From Capillidium heterosporum (taxonomy: Eukaryota > Entomophthoromycota > Entomophthoromycetes > Entomophthorales > Capillidiaceae): a DNA stretch of 64,000 nucleotides. Made by a program: the position numbers and the translations under genes. Below, piece after piece: positions 12,001 to 22,634 of this stretch. Each line of letters begins with the position of its first letter. The stretch's first letter is position 1. The stretch spans positions 1-64,000 of the forward strand of contig WBMQ01000009.1 of the NCBI GenBank assembly GCA_016630905.1, written 5' to 3'. The notes beneath the pieces were generated by a model. It made no database searches. It was not told where the DNA came from and saw only the letters and a program-made list of their open reading frames with translations.

Positions 12001-12838
12001 TCGGAAATGATGTTAGATAAATTGGAATTGTTTTCGTTGTCTGCAAGATTAATAACCTGCTCATTAGAGTCTAATACTGGCGAATCGATCAGTGGTAACT
12101 GTACTAAAGTATTATTACTTTCATGAATTAGTTGTTGATTGGAGTTGCTTGAGATCCCTTTGATGAGATCGGAGAGTACTTGGACCATTTCCTTTGAGAC
12201 AAATAAGGATTATAATTCCAAGTAAAGGTCGGCTACTTGGTCGGACTCAGTATTAATATCGTTGCACAAGCCTTTATTTTAACAGCCTCACTATAAAGCT
12301 TTTCTACTATTGCGAAATAAACCTTAAAAGACACTTGCATTCTAAGCAAAATAAAATTACATATATTAGAAGCAATATACATTTAAACACTACATCTGTT
12401 TGCTTTGTTGATAAATTTAATACGTTGATTTATATAGATATCTGACCTTGAAATCAAGGTTATATGTACTACAATCTTTGCTATAGCAGCATTTTTTGCT
12501 TATCTTGTATTAACTGATTGGTTTAAAAGTTGCTAAAAATACTATGGCTAATATTGATATCTAAAAATAGTGTAAAAATGAAGTATAATAATAGAGTATA
12601 CTTACGGATAGTGTCAAAACTCCATATTTTAGTTGAAGTTATCTGAAAAATTGCAGCATCAAAAGTTGAATAGAAAGTTGGTGACTTTACAGAATCACAT
12701 TCTCCACCGATCTTTGGCCCAAAATAGCCAATGAAAAGCATTACATTGCACCAATTGGAATCTAAGCTATTCTCAAGATCGAAAAAGTGGAAATATAATT
12801 TAGTAAGAAAACAAAGACTCTTTGAAATAGAAAACCAT
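9077..12838 (-). mobile_element. MULE-type DNA transposon with long terminal inverted repeats
   Basis: A 3.7-kb element bounded by inverted repeats of roughly 250-290 bp. The segment 9086-9333 reads almost identically to the reverse complement of 12533-12820, including TCACCAACTTTCTATTCAAC and CTCTATTATTATACTTCATT. The interior, read on the minus strand, encodes a Mutator-like transposase. Exact outer ends and the expected 8-9 bp target duplication could not be fixed by eye. The repeats are well preserved but the transposase is broken, so the copy is probably dead though not very old. Confidence 0.72.
9679..12188 (-). pseudogene. MULE/FAR1-type transposase, broken frame
   Basis: Read on the minus strand from ATG at 12188 to a stop at 9679-9681. 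The order fits a Mutator-like transposase. An Asn/Ser-rich N-terminus (12188-11901) precedes a FAR1-like zinc-binding domain (YIYFRCASQERY...HHKKHGCKVRF, then FEYSHKP; 11849-11525). The catalytic core follows (VIVMNKHCRILPVCHLVLEHENKTEY; 11305-10970), then a C-terminal part with SESTNASLKLFLDR (about 10764-10432) and a final CCHC zinc knuckle, CENCKGTSHTSLAC, near 9690-9735. The FAR1-like domain switches frame near 11615 by one base. The remaining frame changes may be introns or decay. It is the transposase of the surrounding element. Confidence 0.68.
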
Positions 12839-13483
12839 GTATTCAGTCAACTAAATTGACTCAGTCCATGTAAATATAATACATTCTAGATTACAGCAGT
12901 CTTAGTACCTATAACTGTCCTTTAAACAGCAGAGTTTTATCAAAGTTTGATAAGAAATCGGTAGCTGCTTATAAACTAGACTAGTATCTTCGGCACTCGC
13001 TACCACCAAGCATCTCCGACTAATTTTGGGGTGTGGCATATTATAGGGACTTTGAAGAAGACAGTCCGAAACATCCAGACCGGAGCCGGACCATTTTTAC
13101 CTTTCTATACGAATTTTAGCACCGCTCTATAAATGAGAAGTTGACCATATATGTTTGTACATACAGTTTAATCAAAGCTTGGTAAACGATATAGCCAGGA
13201 AATAGCAATCACGGACATATAATTCAAAATAACTATAATAAAATACATAGTAATTCTCAAAAAACTGTTAGCAAAGTTACCCAGAAAATTCTCAAGTTAC
13301 TTTGAAAAAATTACTAGGGACCATACTCACATAAAAGTAACCTGACTATAGTCCTAGAACTCTTTAGGCATCATGGCACTAGTACCGTAAATCGATATAC
13401 CTTCCGTTTAAATACATACGTTTAGATTTAAAGTGTATAAAAGCCGCCTGATTTACTCAAATTATCAACAAAAATACTCAAAA
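12839..13483. other. intergenic region, protease promoter side
   Basis: 645 bp between the MULE and the protease gene. A TATA-like stretch, GTGTATAAAAG near 13433-13443, lies about 45 bp upstream of the protease ATG. No gene was seen. Confidence 0.45.
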
Positions 13484-14305
13484 ATGATGTTTTCGATGCT
13501 AGCTTCTAGTATTTGTAGCCTTGGTAGCCGGCAATGACAAACGTATCATCAACGGGGACGAATCAATTCCCTTTAGCTATCCTTTCGTCGTATCTTTACA
13601 AGTAAATGGATTTCACATCTGTGGGGGTTCGCTCTTAGATCGGACTACCATTGTCACGGCCGCCCACTGCTCCGATACAGTGCTCCATTCTGAAGCCACC
13701 GTCAACGTCCACCGCCATGACCTCCGTAAGTCAGCTCAGTCAGAGCAGGGAGCCAGCTTAAAGGTTGGTAAGATCCATTACCATCCCGAATTCACTAGAA
13801 ATGGATTACTACTTCGACATTGCAGTTTGGAAGCTTTTAGCCCCCATCCCAAGCAATATCCCGGTTGAGTTTGTAACCTTAGATACGGAGTCTTTAGGTA
13901 ACCAGGAAGGTTTGCCTACCACCGCTCTAGGTTGGGGTCGTACTGATCCCGACGATTTTAATTCAGGTTCGTCAGTACTCCGTGAAACTATACTGCCAAT
14001 CTACAACTTTGAAGCCTGCAATTCCGCTTACGGTAACATCCTTCGACCCCAGCATCACATATGTGCTGGCTACAAAGAGGGCTTAAAGAGTAATTTTTAT
14101 TGGTATATTATAGTACTAATTTTTTACAGCCACTTGTGAAGGTGACTCCGGTTCAGCACTGTTCATTAACCGAGGTGAAAATCAACTGATCGGTATTGTC
14201 AGCTTCGGCCATAGCCGAAAATGTCTTGACCCCGGTTTCCCCACTGGGTTTGCCAAGATCAGTTCCTATGTCGATTGGATCAGACAGAAGCAGGCTATTG
14301 TTTAA
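13484..14305 (+). pseudogene. trypsin-fold (S1A) secreted serine protease with two frame breaks
   Basis: Chymotrypsin-family protease, normally secreted as a zymogen. All three catalytic residues are visible: His in TAAHC, Asp in FDIAVWKL and Ser in CEGDSGS. The mature N-terminus is preceded by KRIINGD, as in trypsin activation sites. A 40-nt intron (14090-14129) separates the Asp and Ser exons, and joining it gives LKTTCEGDSG. Two frame breaks occur, near 13499-13503 (between the start of the signal peptide and its hydrophobic core) and near 13803. Each would be repaired by one base fewer. The residue six before the catalytic Ser, the trypsin specificity position, is Thr rather than Asp, so trypsin-like cleavage after Lys/Arg is doubtful. 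It is either a recent pseudogene or an intact gene with assembly errors. Confidence 0.78.
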
Positions 14306-14432
14306 CTTTTAATAAAAATGTGACTGCTATTGGCCAATCTATTCATTTTACTATATTTATCATGATATATCCACAATGTTTCTTGCTAGGATAGTTATAT
14401 ATGGTTAAAGTTTGACATATTTATAAAGTAGG

Positions 14433-15124
14433 TGTAACAACTTTTGTTACAATCTTTACTACTAGGCCATAGATCTATCCCGCCTATTTGTTCTTTATGC
14501 TACTTGTTCTATTAACCTTCGTTCTGTTATATCCCCAATTTGTAATCATCTTGGCTACGAACCTATTCCGCTCTCTTAGATTTTAATTGATTACCTCAAC
14601 ACTTTCTCAGTTTGATCGCTACTTTAGAGCTTAAACAATCAGCAGCATTGTACCTGATCTAGGAATTCTAATAGTACCGCTTTACCAATTGTTCGATGAG
14701 GAGATAATTTACTCCAAATCTCACCATTACCAAACAGTAGAGGTATTTAAACCCAATGATTGCTACTGAAAGCACTCATCTTGACAATGCTTCACCTTAC
14801 TATTTCACAGCTGTTACCCACCCTCAATTCTTAACCATAGCTGTTGCGACAGCTTGATTCCGGCTCTTAGTCTATGAATAAAGTCTTGTTCCTAGTAAGT
14901 CTTTTAGTTATTAAATGGTGCGAATATGTGGTTCGACTTCTTTACCCTTTTAGCTCACTCTATTCCAACCTTCTTCGCCTCCCTTCGGATTTACCTCCTT
15001 TGGGTGATTCATATTACCAATGCAGTGGTCGGTATTGATTACATTGCTCCGACCCATCCTGTCATACACTTCCATTTTGACATTATCATTAGTTGGATCC
15101 AACGGCACCTCCTTGGATCTTACA
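14433..15124 (+). repeat. solo LTR, copy 2 (internally deleted)
   Basis: Starts TGTAACAACTTTTG and ends CTTACA like the other copies but is only about 690 bp long. The U3-like part with its TATTTAAA box near 14747 and an AATAAA at 14878 are kept. The U5 open frame is shortened to 67 codons (14926-15129) and keeps the ends, LLWVIHITNAV and IISWIQRHL. The middle, including the proline-rich stretch, is missing. Confidence 0.68.
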
Positions 15125-16012
15125 AGTAATATTGAGACTTCAAATGTAAAATTAACTTTTGATCTCAATTTAAAAGATGTAAATGAAGATATTGTCAGAG
15201 CATCTAGACAAGCTAAATCGATAATTCGAATATAATAACGCAAAAATAAGTATAATTTACAAGGAGTAAGAGGAATTTCAGAAGGAGATAGGAAGCTTTC
15301 ATAATATATCCTCTGGTATGGAAAATTACAAGAAAAGCAAGGAAAGGCCTAAAACTAAAACTAAAAATAATCATTCAAAACGAGGAAAGCATTTGACGGA
15401 AGAGCAAGTCAATCTACTTAAACAAGATGATGCTAGTAACATATTTTCCAAAAATGACCTTTTCAAGAGATATAACAAGTGCCGTAAAATAATTTACAAC
15501 AAGGCTCAGTAATACATCAAATAAGAAAGGTAACTTCACTTAAGAAGGATAGGCGAGGAAGGCCACGTTCGCTTAATCAAGATGAGGTAGCTACGTTGCT
15601 TTGGATTTTAGATCATAAGAACGGAAAAATGGTTAGTCAGCTTAATTTTGACTTACAGGATATATTTGGGACATATACAACAGATAAAAACATCACAAAT
15701 ACGTTATATTGATGGACTATACCTGGAAAGTTACTTCAAAAATTCCTGCTGCATGGAATACAGAGGACAAACGCAATGCCAGGTATAGCTTTGTAGCTTC
15801 ACAATTCAATTGGTTTGGGCACAATGGGCTTTACTTTGACAAATCTGTCTTCAACATGAGTTTAACAGCACAACATAGATAGGCATTAGCAGGTAAGAAG
15901 GCCAAAGTTGTGAAATTTAATAAATTGAACCCAATAAACGTTATAATAGCAATATCCCAATCAAACGAAAAGCGTATTGACTATTTAAATAGATTTGCCA
16001 ATGAACTAGTTA

Positions 16013-17029
16013 TTTTAGTCATAGACCTATTCCTTTCTTAGATTCCCTTCCTCTTTCTACTTCTTACTAATTTTCAAATTCTTTTTTTTTTTGTTCTCCA
16101 ATTCATAACTATCTTAGTTATGAATCCACCCCACATATCAATTATTTCGATTACCTTGATTATTTTCTTAAACTTGACCATAACCTGGGAACTCTAGCGA
16201 TTAGCAGCACATTAGCTGATCCACACCTTCCAACCATGGAAACGCACCAGTAGTAGTTAATCGAATTACCGGCTCTTTTGGATAAACTTGGTAAACACTC
16301 AATTAATCTATAGAGTAGTGGATTGCCGAAGGGGAAACCAATCCCGCTAGCATCACTACAACCACGATGCCAAAGAGATATTTAAACCCCTCGACGACTA
16401 CCAAAAGCCGGCATCTTGACAACGTTCCACCTTGCTATTTTCTAAATAGCTGTTACTCACCCCCTGTCCCTAGCCATAGCTGTTCCCAGCAGCCTGATCT
16501 CGTCCTTTGTCCCTAAATAAACTTATACTTTACCCGTACTTTTACTTTCAGCATAGTAATACTATGTGGTCTAGTCTCCCTGTCCTTCCAGCCTCCTATT
16601 ACCTTTTGACGATCCTCGCTACCCTCGGATCTCATCTCCTTTGGGCAATTAATGTTACTAATACCGTCTACCCCTTTGAACCAACGTTGACCTATCAACC
16701 AACTCCTACTTTTGACCCTAACACTGTGGCACCGGTGGTCGCACAACCACCACCTAGCCGGCCCCCTTTAGTTCAGCACCACTCCACTTCCCAGTCCCAA
16801 CCCGTCTCTTTAGTTCCCTCCTGGAACTGGGACTTGACTACCATTGTATGGGCGCTCCTTATGTTGTATCTCCTTCACCTGGCTGTCCGGCCTGCCCTCC
16901 GGAGAATTCAAGCTTTTGTCACCAATGCAGTAGTGGGCCTTAGTTCCGTTTTCCTGACCTACCACGTCATGAGTTCCCAATATGATGCCATCATTGACTG
17001 GATCCAGCGATACCTCCCTGGACCTTACA
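16013..17029 (+). repeat. LTR copy 3, inserted in the transposase
   Basis: About 1.02 kb, collinear with copy 1 and ending CCTTACA. The first 25 or so bases, including the TGTAAC terminus, are missing or too diverged to see. It carries the TATTTAAA box (near 16379) and the longest open U5 frame of the family. It lies inside the Tc1/mariner-like gene, so it inserted after that element. Confidence 0.72.
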
Positions 17030-17040
17030 ACAGTAACTGA
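16564..17040 (+). CDS. LTR-encoded proline-rich membrane-like peptide
   Basis: Open frame of 158 residues from an ATG just downstream of an AATAAA and a splice-acceptor-like TTTCAG. It has a hydrophobic N-terminal stretch (residues about 8-30, ASYYLLTILATLGSHLLW), a proline-rich middle with PPPSRPPL, and a second hydrophobic part (TIVWALLMLYLLHLAV). It ends in WIQRYLPGPY, encoded by the last bases of the LTR. The same frame can be followed in copy 1 and partly in copies 2 and 4. No match to a known gag, env or other family was recognised. It may be the 5' part of a retrotransposon ORF that begins in the LTR, or chance coding kept by recent common descent. Confidence 0.45.
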   Translation: MWSSLPVLPASYYLLTILATLGSHLLWAINVTNTVYPFEPTLTYQPTPTFDPNTVAPVVAQPPPSRPPLVQHHSTSQSQPVSLVPSWNWDLTTIVWALLMLYLLHLAVRPALRRIQAFVTNAVVGLSSVFLTYHVMSSQYDAIIDWIQRYLPGPYNSN

Positions 17041-17535
17041 AATCTGCCACTACTTTATAAAATATATTGAGTTCTTTGAAGGCAGAGTTATTTTTCTCGA
17101 TAATACATCTTATCATTATTCGGCATTTGAAGACCAAAGTAAAGAGCTACATAGGGAGTTACAAATGGTGTTAAGAATTAAAAATGCTATGGTAAAGTTT
17201 TTACCTCCTTTTCTCCGTTCCTAAATCCAATTGAATATCTGTTCAATACTGTAAAGCTACATATTAAAGCAGCTAAGTTTAAGAATCAAGAAGAAATGTA
17301 CCATGCTATTGTTGACAGATTTGATAAAAATGTAAATCCCAAAAACTGTATCAACTGGGCTAATAAGGCAAAGTCATTATATAAGGATTGTACTCAGTGC
17401 AAAGTTATTACAGGTAATATCCTCTTGCTATCTTAAACATCTACACTACACTTTATACTATTATACACCGTAATACTCTAAATAAATACTATACATATTT
17501 GATTTAAATAGTCTGTGTTCACATTTTATATTAGT

Positions 17536-18571
17536 TGTAACAACTCTGACTGTTACAATTCCTATTATTAGGTCATAGATCTATTATCCTCTTTATTTTC
17601 TTTTTTCTCGTTATATTTTATTAATTTTCAATTTTTCCATTTCCCAATTCGAAACTATCTTAGTTACAAATTTACCACATATCAGATATTCTGATTACCT
17701 TTATTCTTTTCTTTTTTGGTTTTGATCATCACCTGGGAACTTCAACGATTAGAAGTACATTATCTGATACACACCTTCCAACAATGGAAAACGCATCGAT
17801 AATAGTTAACAGCATTGCTAGTCTTTCTGGATAAACTTGATAAACGCTCAATTAATATAGAGTAGTTAATTGCAGATGGAAACCTAATTCTCCTGTTATA
17901 ACTACTGCCAAGGTATCAAAGGGGTATTTAAACCCTCTGATGGCTACCAAAACCAACATCTTGACAATATTCCACTTTTCTACTTCATAACTGTTACTCA
18001 CTCCCTGTCCCTAGCTATAGCTATTCCCAGCAGCTTGATTTCGCTCCTTAGTCTCAATAAAGTTTATCTTTACCCATATCCTTGCTTTCAGCATGGAAAT
18101 CCTATGCGGTCTAACCCCCCTGTTCTTCCAGTCTTCTACTACCTGTTAACAATCCTTGCTACTCTTGGATCCTGCCTCCTTTGGGCGATAAATATTACAA
18201 ATACGATCTACCCTTTCGAGCCAACGTTGACCTATCAGCCAATCTTTACCTTTGACCTTAATACTGTAGCACCGGTTGTTGCTCAATCACCACCTAGCAG
18301 ACCCCCTCCTGCTTAGTACCGGTCTATACCCAAGTCTCAACTCATACTCCCCATCTCCTTTTGAAACTGAGACTTGACTACTATTATATGGGCACTCTTT
18401 ACGATGTACCTCCTTCACCTGGCTATCCTACTTGCCATTAGGAGAATTCCAGGCTTTTATCACAAATGCAGTGGTAGATTTTAGCTCCGCTTTCCTAACC
18501 TACTACGCCATTAGCTTATAACATGATGCCATCATTAGTTGAATCCAGCTGGCACCTTCCTAGACCTTACA
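17536..18571 (+). repeat. solo LTR, copy 4, with target duplication TAGTT
   Basis: Starts at TGTAACAACTCTGACTGTTACA and ends CCTTACA. The bases before it end TAGT (or TAGTT if the element starts at GTAAC) and those after it read TAGTT, a 4-5 bp target-site duplication. It is collinear with copy 1, with TATTTAAA near 17924 and AATAAA near 18055. The U5 frame is interrupted by several stops after the PPPSRPP-like stretch. This copy gives the best view of both ends. Confidence 0.78.
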
Positions 18572-18600
18572 TAGTTTAACATTAGGCTACTATGCTAACT

Positions 18601-18709
18601 GTACAATTGCTTTGAAAATGCATAACTATTTAATGCCTTATTATTTAACTACACTACCTGTCCATTTTTTAGATGATTGAATATTTAATTGGAAAATGTG
18701 GACTTTATT
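18601..18709. repeat. direct repeat, 3' flank of regulator copy (left)
   Basis: About 109 bp, roughly 80 percent alike to 21443-21550, sharing TTTGAAAATGCATAACTATT and ATTTA..TGGAAAAT. It marks the 3' flank that was duplicated with the Zn2Cys6 gene. Confidence 0.7.
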
Positions 18710-18822
18710 CTAAAAAGAGATATAAATTATAAAGTTGCCTCCATACTTGTCAGTCCAATCAGCCTTCATCATATATATATAGCCCACACAACTTTGAACT
18801 TTTCCTGCAAAGATGTGTCCTC

Positions 18823-20662
18823 TCAATTCATCCCTTCAAACTCCTTACCCAAGTCTATCTTTTCAGCCCTTGCCAACATCAGCACCATATTTAAACTTTC
18901 GTAAGCAAATGCATAATAAACCTTCATATGGTTCAAAATCCTCAATATAGCCTTGATATTCATTAAAGATTTGTTGGAAACACTGCGATCCTTCGAGTTA
19001 CAGTTCTTTATCTGGTAAAAAGCAGCACTAGCTAGAGCCGGAAATTTGTACGTTATACCGCTAAAGTAAATGTCATTTCCCAACATCAAGGCAGCCTCCA
19101 CAATACTGTTGGAGACCAAAGTCGCTTTCATCTCAAAGTACGCTTTAAGACCACTTTTCTTGATTTTACCGAAAGTTTGATAGAGGCACAGCAATGTTGG
19201 ATAGCATATAAGTCGTAAATTCAGAATAAAGGGTTTAGCTATGGCTTGGATGCATTTAGGCTTGGTAGAATTTAGCGATTGGAATTGAAGGGTAGCTTGA
19301 GCCTCCCATAGCTCGAGGTGCTGAGCTGAAGCCGTAGTTATATGATACATCTCCTCCACTTTGTCATCAGGAATGATTTCAGTAAACTTGATCTTACGCA
19401 ATATAAGGTCCAGCAGTTTGCAGAATTGGGAAAGTAATTTAGTGTAGAGGCAGCTGCACTCCATAGTGAACTGATAAGTCTCACCCATTGCATCCTCAAA
19501 TATATCCATAGTGCTTAGTTTGGAGAAAGGTCTATTAGTAATACGTACATCATGACACATAACACCATTTATAGAGAACGCATACAACTTGTCGATAATG
19601 TGGCAGTACCACCACAAACGAAGTCGTAATTCTTCAGTTTCTTGATCGGTACCAGGTTTAGGATCATGGTCCAGACCTAATGCATAGCCCATACGTATGG
19701 CCAAACCCAAGTTGAAGAAACCTTTATCGAAATTTTTGGGATTGTGTTGGAAATAAGACATGATGAGAAGGGCACCAATCATATCCAAACTACATTTGGT
19801 ATACGATGATTTGAGTAACTTGGTCGATTGATCAGAAAAGTAATCTCGTATATTGTCGGAAATATGAGGTAGGTACCCACAACCTACTGAACATATAATG
19901 TTGGTTAGGATAGGAGAATGACTTTCAAAATTTTGAAGTATGGATCTCATGTTGACAATAGGAAAGTAGGGGTGGGAGAACTGAAGATAAGCTTTGACTG
20001 CACATGTTGGTCACTGAAGCTGCCACCAATCTATCCTGTAAATTCTGTACATCAATCAAGGTAGTTAAAGGCGGTAGGCAAGCTGGTTTAGAAGGTTTAC
20101 GATTCAGAAACATGTAGTTGAGGTTGTCTGGTTTGGAAAAATGAACAATGTATATAGTTAGAAATTTGCCTATTGAAGTCACACCGTAGTAGTCCATGCT
20201 GCCGGTAGTAGATATATGCACTTTTTGGTTCTTTTCAAAGATTGTATTGTTAAATAATGTCGTCAGCATGTCGAACTTGGTGTTGAAGTATTCTGATGCA
20301 AAGTTAGCTCCCATATTCATCTTTTGGACGTCCTTAGGCTTGTAGATCAAAATTTCGTTTTGATCCAGATGAACTTTGTTATCTGAGTTACTTGGTTTGA
20401 TGAAAGTGGAACCTAATTCTCCATCCAATGTTTGTACTTGGCTGGTATAATCATCAACCCCTTTTGAATTGAAAATAATGGGTTTGATGTTGGGTTTCGA
20501 TGTCAAAGTTGGCTTCTTGCTTCTTTCCTTTGGAACGAAGGTATAAGTACATTTGTAGTTAAAGTTAGCACATTGGTTACAAAGAGGTATAGCTTTGTTA
20601 CAGCCGATCTTTCGTCTCCTACAGGCATCACAGGCGTATTTTGAGACTTTGACATCGTTCAT
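18823..20662 (-). pseudogene. Zn2Cys6 transcription factor, tandem copy 1, one frame break
   Basis: Read from ATG at 20662. The zinc cluster has cysteines at 11, 14, 21, 28, 31 and 38 with CDACRRRKIGCNK, a more classical basic loop than the gene at 3157. The first frame runs 245 codons to 19925. The fungal_trans domain (RDYFSD, LGLAIRMGYALGLDHDP, LWWYCHIIDKLYA) then continues in another frame to 18823. Compared with the tandem copy 22635-24471, one extra G near 19998-20000, after the codons for NMC, causes the break. With that base ignored the product is about 613 residues and aligns throughout. The rest shows no stop, so the break is recent or a sequence error. Confidence 0.85.
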
Positions 20663-21000
20663 CTTGAATACCTATATTGGAGTATAAGACAAACCTTAGT
20701 GTTATCTGGTAAAAGCTATCAAACTTTAAGTGTAGTGGAGCTTCATTATTTATAGTACCTGCTTAGTGAATTTTAGGTAGTACTTAACCTATATAAGCTA
20801 AAGTTTAATTGAAAAAGTGTGGTGTATTTGGAAATTGCGCTTTCCTAGCATAGTCAATAGTTTTCATAGCAAATCTGTTTATTTGACAATAGCTTAAATT
20901 GAACGAAGCCTTTAAATTTAAAATTCGGAACTTCTATTGGTTATAACAAGATTTGGATTGGTTTTGTATAGTATCATTACGTTCAAGTAGCAACTACATT
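20663..21000 (-). promoter_or_regulatory. duplicated upstream region of regulator copy 1
   Basis: Aligns with 24472-24870 upstream of copy 2: both share GAATACCTATA..TGGAGTATAAGAC next to the ATG, then AAAGTGTGG.G.ATTTGGAAA and ATTGAAC.AAGCCTTTAAAT. The promoter was therefore duplicated with the gene. No individual operator can be named. Confidence 0.6.
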
Positions 21001-21442
21001 TAAATTGGTATTTGGAAAGCTACTTACTCAAATGAGCATTGATAGATTCACTCAGTCATGCTATAAATAAACTTCCAAAACTTAGCCTTGTAAGGCATTA
21101 CTACCAAGTAGAATTAGAAACAATTTGCTGGTAAATACATAGCTACTTGGTCTTATATGTAGAACAATGCATAATTTGTAAATGAATTGATAATTACTCA
21201 ACTAACAACCTATTTAATATTTAATAAGGAAATGTAATATAAGTTCAATACTACTTAATTACTCGATTTAATAGTGTTTCATCGTATAGTTAAGTAGATC
21301 CCAAACTACTAGTAGATGCCTAAACAAACTTGCAAAGCTATGTAAACTACTTGAAAAATATGCATTACGTAGTTGATACCTTATTGTATATAAGCTTATA
21401 TTTGCGGGTAGTTTACAATTCTATAAAAACTATACTAATTTG

Positions 21443-21550
21443 TATAAATTACTTTGAAAATGCATAACTATTAAATACCTTATCATTTAACTATACTAAC
21501 TGTTCGTATTATAGATGACTGAACATTTAGCTGGAAAATATGGCTTTGTT
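21443..21550. repeat. direct repeat, 3' flank of regulator copy (right)
   Basis: Partner of 18601-18709. Here it lies against the fossil N-terminal fragment, so the middle of that gene copy has been deleted. Confidence 0.7.
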
Positions 21551-21837
21551 CTATTGGTACAGTTGGATGACTCTGGTTTAAAAATTGATATTTCATATCT
21601 TTGACTTGGTATTTGGATATTGTTGCAATAATCGACTATTCTTTTGGAGTTGAATATGGTAGGCTTTGATTTTGATTTGGGTACTAATCTTTTGGTCTTG
21701 ATTTTGGTGATAAAAGTATAATTACATTTGTATTGAAAGTCAAAGCATGGCATATATAAAAGCATCCCTCTGTTGTAGCTAATTTTTCATCACCTACAGG
21801 CATCACAAACGTGCTTTGAAATTGTGGGGCTGATCAT
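21496..21837 (-). pseudogene. fossil Zn2Cys6 gene: N-terminal fragment only
   Basis: Read from ATG at 21837: ISKHVCDACR, two TGA stops, KIS, then CFDFQYKCNYTF. This aligns with the first 42 residues of the tandem copies. The two stops replace the Arg-Arg of CDACRRRK, as expected from CGA/AGA to TGA changes, and two of the six zinc cysteines are Tyr. The open frame continues to 21496 with PTIFNSK, matching IIFNSK of the intact copies. It then joins the duplicated 3' flank, so about 1.5 kb encoding the rest of the protein is missing. It is non-functional. Confidence 0.8.
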
Positions 21838-22634
21838 TTTGAGCTTTTACAAATAAAATGTAGATAGATATTTGCTGGTATTGCTTCGATATCGAAAAAT
21901 TGAGGTAAGGTTCGTTATTTATGTTGTTCGGAATAGGAGTTTAGACAATGGCAAAGATTTTACAAAAGATAAAGGCTTAACTAAAACGTGATGGATTTAA
22001 TATAAAAGGTTCATCACATTATAAAGCTGAGGATTTGTTGTCTATAGCTTCTATAAATAGAAAGAGTAATGAAGTATTTTTGATTCAAAGTATATTCAAA
22101 TATCCTTCGCTCCATGCCGATATAGATGAAAGTGAAATTAATTTTACCTCAACATATGGAAAGTTAGTTGGTCGAATGGATCTCAATATCTCTCTTAGTC
22201 AAAGCATTTTGAATAGAAACCTAAATTTAGTGGTAGAGTATCGTTAGGATATGGGAAATTACCTAGTTACCTTGGGAATTCTTGAATAGAGCCAAAATAA
22301 AAGAGGAACTAGGCAGCTTTATCTATAGATTTAGATTGCTTTACCAGCTCAATTTTTTAACTTCAAAGCATAATGCTGATATATTCAAAACCATCATTAA
22401 TTTTTTACAATTAAATTTATAAAAAACTGCCCAATTTTGTTGAATTGAATAGCAACTTCCACTAGTAAAAGTTTCCAAGCCTCAGTTTTAAACCGTAACC
22501 AAATCTATTTTACTTTAAATACCACCCAAAAGTATACGAATTATAAATTGCTTACATGCTCATCAATCCAACCAGCATTTATTATATATACATAATCTAT
22601 ACGGCTCTAAACTTTTCCTGCAAAGATGCATCCC
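21838..22634. other. spacer with a possible gene remnant
   Basis: A frame from about 21947 to 22247 on the plus strand reads 70 or more codons (for example SINRKSNEVFLIQSIFKYPS) after one stop. It is not similar to anything recognised and is probably a remnant or chance. The rightmost 130 bp match the 3' flank of copy 1. Confidence 0.35.

Larger units (their letters stand above)
15318..17440 (+). pseudogene. Tc1/mariner-like transposase split by an LTR insertion
   Basis: The left half (15318 to about 16012) has a basic N-terminus, an HTH-like region with RRGRPRSLNQDE, and the first catalytic Asp region, YFDKSVFNM, near 15835-15860. The right half (about 17030-17440) resumes with VIFLDNTSYH, the second Asp motif, and continues LPPF...NPIEYLFNTVKLHIKAA, the region of the third acidic residue. 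This is the DDE pattern of the IS630/Tc1/mariner superfamily. LTR copy 3 sits exactly between the first and second catalytic blocks. Several stops and frame changes exist in both halves, so the transposase was decaying as well as interrupted. Confidence 0.72.

Noticed and set aside
14433-18571. Reading the LTR copies as a complete retrotransposon
   Set aside because: No reverse transcriptase, integrase or protease motifs lie between any two copies; the intervening DNA is a Tc1/mariner-like transposase.
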